From Codonopsis lanceolata (taxonomy: Eukaryota > Streptophyta > Magnoliopsida > Asterales > Campanulaceae): a DNA stretch of 64,000 bases. Position numbers and translations under genes: made by a program. The notes below the pieces were generated by a model that was given only the letters and a program-made list of their open reading frames with translations, had not been told where the DNA came from and did no database searches. Numbering within the stretch: the stretch's first letter is position 1; the number at the start of each line of letters is the position of its first letter. Positions 21,299-30,167 of the stretch are shown here, piece by piece. Where the stretch lies: positions 165,147,824-165,211,823 of the forward strand of contig CM028377.1 in NCBI GenBank assembly GCA_013146195.2, written 5' to 3'.

Positions 21299-21759
21299 TC
21301 ATCGGCATCGTGGGAGGTCCGTGGAACGAGAGCGGTAGTCGAAGTTCTTCACGAAGACGATCGTTTCTTCCATAAGCATTCTGTTTATAGACTTCATTTG
21401 CTTCTCCTCCGTGATGGCCAGATCACGATCACGATGAGCATTCATGATGTTGTGAGCAGAGTCGCGAGCTAAGTTGTTGAGCTCTAGGACAGGAGGGCGG
21501 CCGTTGCCGAGATGCAGTGTGATGGCATGGAACAGCTCGTAGAAGAGGGATGAGCACATTCGTCGCGTTGTGCTTCGACATTGATCTTGACGTCTGTGAA
21601 CTCGTGTCTCATCTGTCCAAAACGGGTCCATACATCTTCTTGAAACTGCCGAAGAAGAGCAGCAGTCCGGTCGTTGGCTTTGGACGCGACAGTGGCGATT
21701 TCAGCGGTAGCGGTAGTAATACTTGTAAGTTCGCCTAGCCGTTCATAAATAGCGCCCAA
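21299..21759 (-). pseudogene. C-terminal part of copia extra ORF
   Basis: Overlapping minus-strand frames (21759-21484 and 21631-21299) carry LTSITTATAEIATVASKAND, LLRQFQEDVWTRFGQMRHEF and ITEEKQMKSINRMLMEETI. These hydrophilic, helical, coiled-coil-like segments are typical of the tail of SIRE-type extra ORFs. They follow the Pro/Ser-rich section by a frame change at about 21735. 20829-21298 holds no recognisable gene. Confidence 0.45.
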
Positions 21760-23006
21760 ATTGACAAAATTTCAAGATTGGCCTGAGAGGAAGATGGTTC
21801 CTGGCCAATGTGAATGTGAGCGGTACCGGCAGAGGAAGTGGCTTTAGGAGACACGGGCCGGAAGGGATGTTGGAGAGGAGGAGTGACAGAGTCGGAAGAG
21901 GAAGAGTCTTGGGTTGGAATGGGGTTGGTGGAAGAGGAGATGGTTTGTGGTGGAGAGGGAGGGGTTGGTGGAGAGTTTATCTCAATGTCAGTATCAGAAT
22001 TTTCACTGACAATTGAGTGTTCTGTAAAGGGCCTGGTGGAGAACCGTAAAGAAGAGGGGCATGATAGAAGAGGCTTTTTGGGTTTGCGAAGGTTAGGTTG
22101 AGGTTGTGGTTGGTCAGGGGAGAATAGATCTGCTACTGAGGAAAGGTCAAACAGGAATTTGGCAGCAGCAGAGTCTATTGGTTTGGTAGGAGGGAGTTGG
22201 GTTGGTTGTGATGGTGTTGAGGAAGTGGTTTGGGTTTGATGAGGTGAGGTAGGGGTAGATGGGTTAGGAGAGTAGTTGAAGGGTGAAGGAGGAGGAGGAG
22301 TTGGGGTTCGGGTAGGCTCCTCCTGTCTGTGAGGCTCCTCCTGAGGGATAGACTCCTCCGGAGGGGGTGAAGTCCTCTGAGTAGATGACTCAGTAGGAAT
22401 AGGTTGGCTTGGTGTAGCGGTAGATGGTTGGTTAACGGTAGATGGTTGGGTGCCGGTAGAAGGTTGGCTGGCGGTAGAAGGCTTGGTGCCGGCAGACCTC
22501 TTTTTCTTCCTTAGCAACTGAATTGGGGGCTCAGCTGCTTCATCGGTAGAGGCGGGAGTGTCTGCAGGTGGCTGGTCTTCAAAGGTTTTACGTAGTCGCC
22601 TACGTTTTGGTTGAGGTGAGGGCGGTGAAGATGAGGATGGTCGTTTGGGTTTAGGAGAGGGCTGGGAAGAGGAGGTAGTTGGTTGAGTTGGTGCTGGTTG
22701 AGCTTGGGATGGTTGGGCTGGAGTCTTGTCCTTTTGGCCTTCCTTCATCTCCTTCCTAATCCATTTGGCCTGTTGCTCTTCAGTAGCTACTTCTTCTTCC
22801 GGCCTGGCCTTTTTGCCCTTGGCTTTCTGCTTGGCTCGTAAGAGCTGCTCTGCCTCATCAGCCATATCTTTGGCTTGTTGATGGAGGTTCTTAGCAACTT
22901 GTTCATCAAATTTTGCAGAAGCCTTCTTGAAGGTCTTGCTAGCCGCTTCATAAGCTTCCATGTTGAAGCGAGTGACTATAATCGATCGGCTTAGCAACCT
23001 TGTCAA
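21735..23006 (-). CDS. Pro/Ser/Thr-rich central part of copia extra (env-like) ORF
   Basis: A 423-codon open minus-strand frame. The first 110 residues are Lys/Glu/Ala-rich and helical (KTFKKASAKFDEQVAKNL, EEEVATEEQQAKWIRKEMK). The next 280 are dominated by Pro, Ser, Thr and Gln, with short repeats of the type QPSTA(S/T) and a basic cluster PKRRRLRK that could act as a nuclear localisation signal. It has the position and composition of the third ORF of SIRE/Maximus elements, which has been called env-like. I see no signal peptide or transmembrane segment, so an envelope role is not supported. The upstream part of the same protein continues in another frame at 22948-23899. Confidence 0.6.
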   Translation of the reverse strand: MTRLLSRSIIVTRFNMEAYEAASKTFKKASAKFDEQVAKNLHQQAKDMADEAEQLLRAKQKAKGKKARPEEEVATEEQQAKWIRKEMKEGQKDKTPAQPSQAQPAPTQPTTSSSQPSPKPKRPSSSSPPSPQPKRRRLRKTFEDQPPADTPASTDEAAEPPIQLLRKKKRSAGTKPSTASQPSTGTQPSTVNQPSTATPSQPIPTESSTQRTSPPPEESIPQEEPHRQEEPTRTPTPPPPSPFNYSPNPSTPTSPHQTQTTSSTPSQPTQLPPTKPIDSAAAKFLFDLSSVADLFSPDQPQPQPNLRKPKKPLLSCPSSLRFSTRPFTEHSIVSENSDTDIEINSPPTPPSPPQTISSSTNPIPTQDSSSSDSVTPPLQHPFRPVSPKATSSAGTAHIHIGQEPSSSQANLEILSIWALFMNG

Positions 23007-23899
23007 TGGAGACGGGCGGAAGACCTTTCTGCAGCCTTCGCTTGTTCTCGTATTCTTTATACTTGTTGAAGAACGAAGCGGTCAGCTGCTTTTCCTTGGC
23101 CACTACTATAAGCTCATCTTCCTTCAAGGAAGAGTTGACCTGCTCTGTGTCTCGAAGAAGAGCATTGATCAGTCTGACAAAGGGCCGTTTGCAGGTGGGG
23201 TTGTTCTTGACTCTATCCACCCACTGCTTCAGTTCATTGAAGATAATAGTCCCGAAGTTGAGACGGGTCTGAAGGTAGACGGCACTTGTAAGGTTTAGCT
23301 GCTGTGCTGTAAACATATCATGAGCACCACTTTTGAACAGCAGCCCCTTGTCCATTAGGTGGCTTGTGCAGTAGACGTCCAATGGGAAGAGATTCTCAAG
23401 ATCTTCCCTCAGGGTTCTCTTGGGGTATCAACTCCCTCATTGCGCCCCTGCATGATCGCCTCAAGAATAGTTGATTCAAGTGCACCACCGAAATGCACAC
23501 CAATAATGGTGGAGATGGTCTTGGCGGTGATGGAGATAGGACGGCCTCTAATCCATCCACGCAGAGCATTCTTATTCTTGAGCTCCATCCTTTGGTAGAA
23601 CTCTTCAGCCAAGAAAATGATGTAGTCTTTGTCGTTGAGGCAGAAGAGTGGAAGAATTCCAGAGGCATTCATGTCATCGCAGGCCTTGACTCCGCAATAG
23701 TGCGCATGCATTGGAGGTCAATGCACATTCCGGGTATATAGAGTTTTGGGTCCAGGGCTACGATTACGTCATGAGCAGCGGGAAAAGTAGGGTATCCCGG
23801 AAGGTTGACATCCAAACTTGGAGGAATGTCCTTTTCTGGGTCTAGCACTTTCCTGCTGTCACGCTTGGATTTAGATGTTTTTGCCTGAAAGAAATGCAA
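22948..23899 (-). pseudogene. N-terminal part of copia extra ORF, plant-transposon-protein-like
   Basis: Three overlapping minus-strand frames read in order. 23899-23669 contains VNLPGYPTFPAAHDVIVALD. 23711-23409 contains KDYIIFLAEEFYQRM and TAKTISTIIGVHFGGAL. 23382-22948 contains SAVYLQTRLNFGTIIFNELK and CKRPFVRLINALL. The pattern of a reaching-helix block, an I..ILG-like strand and an R-x-W..V-like helix resembles the domain annotated as putative plant transposon protein, known from SIRE extra ORFs. Frameshifts near 23400 and 23690 break it. That family match is from memory and is only moderately secure. Confidence 0.5.
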
Positions 23900-24577
23900 G
23901 AAAAATTAGGCTTTTTATCTCATATGTTAAACAAACAGAAATTTCAAGTTTTTCTGGAAATTATTGAAAATTTTCAGAATGAAAACTTGAAACCCTAGAA
24001 TGTTTAGTGAAAGCAAACCAGAGAAATGTATAACAGAAGTTTTCAAGAGAGTAAGCATTCAAAGCATATAAACGACTGTTAGTTTCTAGGTTTTTAAGAA
24101 CAACAATGGCGGATACTGTTAGTTACGCAAAAGCGACCTTTTGAATTCCAAAGCAATTTTCTTAAGAGATGAAGTACGAAACAGTAAACAGTGAATACCA
24201 AGTAGTAGAGTAGAGAAGAACATACCATTGTTGTCGATGAGAAGAAGAAACAAGAAGATTTTGGGAATGAAGAGAGCAGTTGCACAGAGAGAGAGTTTGA
24301 ATAGAGAGAGAAATATTTTAGACAAAGGGGTTTCGTAAAGTTTTGGAAAGGGCGGTTCAAGGTCTATTTAAAGAAAAATTTAGCACAAGCGGAACTTTAG
24401 ATATTTTCTAAGTACCAATTTTTATCCTTGACCCCTTTATTGCTTTAGAAACCTCTTTAACTTAAAATAGACTAAGTAAAGATACTAACCTTTAAGTCTT
24501 CCGCTAAAGGGAAAATTACGCCTTCCTACGCCTAAAACTAAGTCTTCCTATGAAAGAAAAATAATAAGACATTGAAA
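23900..24577 (-). other. Spacer between copia pol and extra ORF
   Basis: About 680 bp without a recognisable gene. It could carry the separate promoter or splice-acceptor region of the extra ORF. A minus-strand ATG at 24226-24228 opens only a short hydrophobic frame that I cannot assign. Confidence 0.4.
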
Positions 24578-27500
24578 TTAAGCAAGAGGATCAATCATAC
24601 CAAGATTTCTCCTTAAATAAGCAAACCCGGTGGCATCCAAAGGGCTTTGTGAGAATGTCACCAATTGATGCTCGCTTGGAACATATTCCGCATCGATGTT
24701 ACCTTTCTCCACATGATCTTTGAGGAAGTGATAACGGATATCAATGTGCTTTGTCTTCGAGTGCATCATCGATTTTTGAAACCGAATTGCCGATGTGTTG
24801 TCACACATAATTGGACAATTTGCGCCTTGATGTTGTAGTCCACTAGTTGTTGCTTCATCCATAGGAGTTGAGAGCAACAGCCGGCAAAGAATGTATTCGC
24901 CTCGTGGTTGAGTTTGCAACCGATCCTTGTTTCTTGCAAGACCATGAGACAAGTCTATTTCAAGGAATTGACAAGTCCCACCGGTGCTTCTTCGCTCACT
25001 TTGCAGTCGCATAATCGCATCCGAGTATCCAACTAGGTCGGTTGTTGTGTTTGGAATACCGTATGCCTAGGTTTGTTGTTGTTGAAACATATCTCGATGA
25101 TACGCTTGGCAAGAAGCAAATGTGATTCCTTTGATCCGCCTCGAAATCTTGCACAAACACAAACAACAAACATAATGTCGCCCATCGGCAAGAAGGTAAA
25201 GAAGGGAACCTATGATTCCTCGCATTTGGTCATGTTCTCTTGCTTTCCCTTTTCATCTTTATCAAGATGGCAATGGTAGACATTGGAGTCTCAAATCCTT
25301 TAGCCGAATCAAGACCAAATTTCTTGATTAGTTCCTTTGCATATTTGGTTTGGCGATGAAGATTCCGCCTAAGTCTGTTGAATCTCAGCCTTTAGAAAGT
25401 AGGTAAGTTCTCCCATCATACTCATCTCGAACTTGCTTTTCATCGCCTTCTCGAATCTCTTGCACAAGCTTTGGTTAGTTGATCCAAAGATGATGTCGCC
25501 CACATAGATTTGTACCGTAAGAGAATGACCTCAGGCTTGAGGATGAATAGAGTAGTGTCTATCCTTCCTCTCACGAATCCTTGTTCTATTAAGAACTTGG
25601 ATAGAGTTTCATACCAAGCTCGGGAGCTTGCTTTAGGCCATAGAGAGCTTTCTTGAGTCTAGACATGATCCAGCTTTGTCTTGAATAACAAATCCTCGAG
25701 GTCGCTCAACGTATACCGCTTCTTGAAGATCACCATTCGTAAAGGCACTCTTACATCCATCCGATACACTTTGAAGTCCATGAACGAGGCATAGGCTAGA
25801 AAGAGTCTCGATTGCCTCTAATCTAGCAACAGAGCAAATGTTTCATCGAAGTCAATCCCTTCTTCTTGCCGATAGCCTTGAGCAACCAGCCTAGCTTTGT
25901 TTCTCGTGACATTTCCATCTTCATCTCTTTTGTTTCGAAACCCATTTGGTGCCGATAACGGATGATCACGGCCTTTGAACTAAGCTCCACACCTTGCATC
26001 TTTCAAACCGTTCACTTCTTCTTGCATAGCTTCAATCCAGCTTATGATCTCCAATAGCTTCATCAATCTTCTTTGGCTCGAAGTTCGATACGAATGCATA
26101 TGCAAACATAGTCTCTTCTCGAATTCTATTCCTTGTACGAACTCCTGTGTTGAGATCTCCGATGACTTGAGAAATAGGATGATCTCTTGTTTCAATAATG
26201 GTTGAAGGAAGATTACTTCTGGTGAGGTCTTCCCTTAAGAATTCCGGAGTAGGTTGAGAAGGAGATTCACCAAAATCTGTTCAAGAGATAGGATCTTCAA
26301 AACCTTCATTTTCTCGGTGAACAAGACGGATGAGAGATCCGCAAAGGTGTTTGGGGTAAGACAAGAGATGGGTTCCTGGGTCAACGTAAGAGTTGGAACC
26401 GATCGGCAGTTCAAGTCCGCCTGAAGGATTAGCGATCGAAGGGTCCGCAGCTTGCGGATTCTCAAGAGGAGTGGAAGTAGATGTCGTATTTGTACTGCCT
26501 CATCATTATCGAATCATTAGCAACATTCTGAGCCTTTCTAGGCTCTAACAAGTCATATTCATCAAAAGAAACATGCACAGATTCTAAAATTTTTAAATGA
26601 GTTTTACTTGAAAATGCGAAATGCTTTTGAATGTTTGGAATACCCCGTAAAAATTCCTTCGATCGATTTTGCATCAAATTTTCCTCAGATATTCTTTTTT
26701 TCCATTATGAAGAATAAAACATTTACAAAAAGATTTTAAGAAATCCTATGTTTGGGCTCTTCCTCTCCATATTTCATATGGAGTTTTGTTATGAAACTTG
26801 TTTACCGTGGATCTGCTCGGTAAAACATGCAGAGTTGACTGCTCGCCTGTAAGTACTTTGGAAGTTTTGCTTCGCAAGCATTGTTCTTGCCGCTTCAATC
26901 GTTGTTCTGTTTCTTCCGCTCACCTACACCATTTTGTTGAGGAGTTCCGGCCAGAGAAGTTGTGGCCGATCCCGTGGTCATCACAAGTATCTTTCTACAC
27001 CATTGTTCTTGAATTCAAGCCATTGTCGATCTTATGTCACTAATGTCTTCAAGCTTTGAGTTTGAAGTCTTCTCGAAAAGAGCGGTGACTAGATCATATG
27101 TTTCATCTTTTGAAGTCATTGTTTCAATCCAGTGAACCTAGAGTAGTCGCCAACTACCACAAGTGTATACTTGTCTCCGTAAATACCGACTCGTAGTGAT
27201 TGGTCCAAAGAGATCCATATGCGCAGTTGAAGAGGTCTGCTTGTTGACAAGACGACTTTCTTTTGAAGGAAGACTTGGAAAGTTTTCCTAGTTGGCAAGC
27301 TTTACAACTTCGTCATGGTCGGCAGACAATCGTAGGTAGACCTTTCGACAAGCCCATTTTTGGAGAGCTTGGAGAGGTGCTTGAAGTTGAGGTGATCGAG
27401 ACGCTTGTGCCATAGCCAAACTGTTGTCACGAACGTTGTTAGCTACTAGGCAAAGGCTCGAGAATCTCCCTAGAAGATTTAAGTCCACGACATAGACGCT

Positions 27501-27846
27501 TCCTTGTCTATTGCCTCAGATTCAGAGCAGATTCACGATCTTTGATGAGGCACCGGTTGGAGTTGAATTGGCATAGTAATCCTTTGTCGCACTGGGATAT
27601 GCTCAAAAGATTGTGCTTTAAGCCACTCACTAGAGAGACTTTGTTGATGGAGAGACTTCCTCTAGTGATCGAGCCATATCCAATTGTTTTTCCTCTTGCA
27701 TTGTCTCCGAAAATAACAAGTGGTCCTTTTGGCTTCAGCCTATATATAGCCGTAGCAGACCTCTCGCTTTCCGTCATGTGTCTTGAAAGCGCCCACCGCC
27801 CAGTACTGATGTCTTTTGTTTTCTCGAATCTATAGCCACGAAGCAT
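24578..27846 (-). pseudogene. Copia pol: protease remnant, integrase, RT, RNase H
   Basis: The minus strand encodes, in order, a protease/GAG-pre-integrase zone (27846-27508: SRHMTESER, VIFGDNARGKTIGYG, KVSLVSGLKHNLLSISQ) and a zinc-finger and integrase start (27488-27116: STSRPLQL, GDKYTLVVVGDYSRFTG). The integrase end follows (ESVHVSFDEYD near 26560), then RT (PRSHQVIGDLNTGVRTRN-like near 26150; DARCGA-like block) and RNase H (25012-24578: CDNTSAIRFQKS, KTKHIDIRYHFLKDHVEKG). The protease lacks its D-S-G segment. The RT catalytic box reads YVGD at 25495-25506 instead of YVDD. More than ten frameshifts and stops are present. This is a dead copy. Confidence 0.8.
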
Positions 27847-28492
27847 TCCTCGAAAAAGATTTAAAGCAACAAGGTCCCTTTATTTTCGGGTCCTAAGGAT
27901 TAGCAACCTTTTGGGAACCCATACCGCCTAACCTTGAGAGAACTAGGTCTTTCGATTTTGGAGTGAACCTTAGCAGCATTCCCGGGGCCGATGGCCTAGG
28001 CAATCGTAAGAGTGACATAAATGGAAATCCATAGAGAAATGTCGCAAGGGCTTTAGTCAAGAATGATTATGATTATCCTTTTTCTTAACATTCAATCTTG
28101 GTTTAGCTTGCTTGTCGAATTTTAGATTTAATTGATTCTTTGAATCTTCCTAAGCAGGTTACCACCTCGCACTTAGCTTTGGCTTGTCTCGCTGATTACC
28201 CTTTTAGGAGGATTCAAGAGAATACCTTTAAGTTTACTTTCACAGTGCATACGTGCCTTGTCTGCTTCATAGACAAACTTGATAGTCACCGGTAGAGATT
28301 TAGGTAGGTCTACTGCCATTTTTGCCTTAGCGTAGTTGCCGCGACTTTAGTTTCTCTCTTTCTCGCATTCTGTTTCTGAAGCAGCATCTTGGCTTTTCCT
28401 TTCTCGAGCTGGTAGACATAAGGAACACTTGAATAACCAAGGCCTTGTTCCCTTTATGCTCAACCGCTTAGAGAAAGATATCATTAGCGCCT
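27847..28492 (-). pseudogene. Copia gag remnant up to the gap
   Basis: Minus-strand fragments show a lysine-rich run (SSRKGKAKMLL, KQNARKREKLKSR) and, near 28010, a cysteine-poor relic of a CCHC-like segment. No frame longer than 60 codons is clean. Position upstream of the protease makes it gag; sequence support is weak. Confidence 0.4.
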
Positions 28493-28592
28493 NNNNNNNN
28501 NNNNNNNNNNNNNNNNNNNNNNNNNNNNNNNNNNNNNNNNNNNNNNNNNNNNNNNNNNNNNNNNNNNNNNNNNNNNNNNNNNNNNNNNNNNN
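28493..28592. other. Assembly gap of 100 N
   Basis: Exactly 100 N, the conventional size for a gap of unknown length. Copia gag lies to its left and Tekay-A protease to its right, so the two flanks belong to different elements and the true distance is unknown. Confidence 0.98.
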
Positions 28593-30100
28593 ACCAAGCA
28601 TGATCACCCACAAAGTAAACTCTGCACACCCGGATATAAAAGGTAACCTCTTTCTATGGCCAACTATAGCATGATAAGCACATAACCAGCCCATGCCAAG
28701 AATCACATCAAAATCACGTATAGGAAGAACTACCAACTGCATGCAAAGTGTGGTCACCCACCAAAACATCACAAGATTTAAACACTTCAGACGCGAGCAT
28801 ATATTCCCCGAGCGGGGTAGACACTTCAAGCAAATATGGCAAAGGTTGAGGCAATACGCAAAGATTCTCAATAAAGTGAAGCAACATATGATGAAGACTC
28901 GATCTATGAGAACTCGAGCCTTATGATCGAATATAGAAAGAGTACCTCCAATCACGCCGTAGACCCCGAACCTCGCTACGATCGCGCAAACACCGCCTTG
29001 AACCTTGGGTTTCCCATCTACACTTCTCTTGGCTCCACCAGCCACATTTCCTGCTGAGTTGCCCCAGCCCTTTCTAGCACTCCTTCCTAAAATGAGTACC
29101 ATCTCCACAAATTGTACACTTTCCAAGCTTTGCCCAACACCAATCAACTGTGTGACCTAGCTTCTGACAATAACTGCAAGTCATACTCCCACTACGCTGT
29201 CCTTGTTGCCCCTTAGAGAAGAAGTGTTGTTACCTTGTTTCCGATCGTGGCCTACCTTCTCCTCCTTTCCTATCACCTTCCCTTGATATCCCCTTCGCTA
29301 CTCCGAATTGTTGCCCGACATCGTTTCCGTAGTCCGTGCACTACTAGCATTATTCTTAACCCCTCGTGCTCATCAATGTCTTGTTCTACCTCATATGCCC
29401 GATCAATCGCACTCAGAATCGGTGAGCTTAAGCGCTAGAATCTCGCTTAAACTCGGTTCTTAACCCCTTCACAAACTTGTGTGTTCTCCGTGCCTCCGTG
29501 GAATCGATACGACAATATCGGCTCACTCTCGTGAACTTTGCATACTCGCCACGCCATGCTACCTTGCTCAAGATCATAAAACTCTTTTCTCCCTTTGATT
29601 GCGAACCACATCCCGCACATACCATTCTTAAACTCTCTTTGGAAGTTGGCCCATGTAATGGGAACTTGTTGCATCTCCCAACTCTCCTTTAACACACCAC
29701 CAATGCTCTACGGCTCCCCTTAAACATAAAGGTTGCTAACATAACCCTTTCTTCGTCAAGACACCCCATCATGGACAATATCTTAATCATTTCCTCCATC
29801 CATAACTCACCTCTCGGCTTCGGTTCTCCAAGAAACGAACTAGGCTTTAGCTTAAGAAACCTCTCTAAAGGGTAGTGTCGGCCCTGGTCTCTGGGTGGAG
29901 GTGGGTGGTGCCGCTCCTCCCGCCGCTCTCCCTCGGCCCGGCCTAAAAAGCTAACAATCGATGTAGTTCAGCCATATCCTGAACTACCGGATCCTCTCGC
30001 GTGGTACCTCTACTCAAGTTCAACCGAACTCTCCGGTCTACCTCTCCTCGGATTAACCATCGACTCCTACAAGAATTCACCGACGTTAAAATCAACACAC
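28593..30100 (-). pseudogene. Tekay-A gag and protease, heavily decayed
   Basis: From 5' to 3' on the minus strand, gag pieces read FLRLKPSSFLGEPKPRGELW (about 29870-29810), SWEMQQVPITWANFQREFKN and RRTHKFVKGLRTEFKR (29695-29428). A protease-side piece (29147-28593) reads VLIDRVF, DFDVILGMGWLCAYHAIV. In Tekay-B the equivalent gag is intact enough to compare directly. Frame changes occur every 100-200 bp. The active-site segment that reads LIDPGSSHS in Tekay-B is LIDRVF here, so the active-site glycine is gone. Confidence 0.65.
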
Positions 30101-30154
30101 AAATAACCAACCCAACTAGGCCATGGAACCTATCCCGCCGACGCCTAACCTATA

Positions 30155-30165
30155 GCTCGATACCA
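30155..30165 (-). promoter_or_regulatory. Tekay-A primer-binding site
   Basis: The minus strand reads TGGTATCGAGC two bases after the LTR end. It differs by one missing base from TGGTATCAGAGC, the complement of the plant initiator methionine tRNA 3' end. Confidence 0.75.
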
Positions 30166-30167
30166 AC

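Larger units (their letters stand above)
19564..28492 (-). mobile_element. SIRE/Maximus-like Ty1-copia element, 5' end lost in gap
   Basis: On the minus strand the order is gag remnant, protease/integrase, RT, RNase H, a long extra-ORF region, polypurine tract and 3' LTR. Integrase before RT is the Ty1-copia order, and a large ORF between pol and the 3' LTR is the hallmark of SIRE/Maximus. It sits inside the second RNase H of Ogre-1: the host frame reads up to GCCTGTATTGCT, and the paralogous Ogre-2 continues past that point at 51262. The right end disappears into the N gap, so the 5' LTR and primer site are missing and the target duplication cannot be checked. Confidence 0.82.

Noticed and set aside
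21810..22101. Gly/Arg-rich plus-strand frames opposite the copia extra ORF
   Set aside because: They are the reverse of the Pro/Ser-rich tract; Pro codons read backwards give Gly/Arg.
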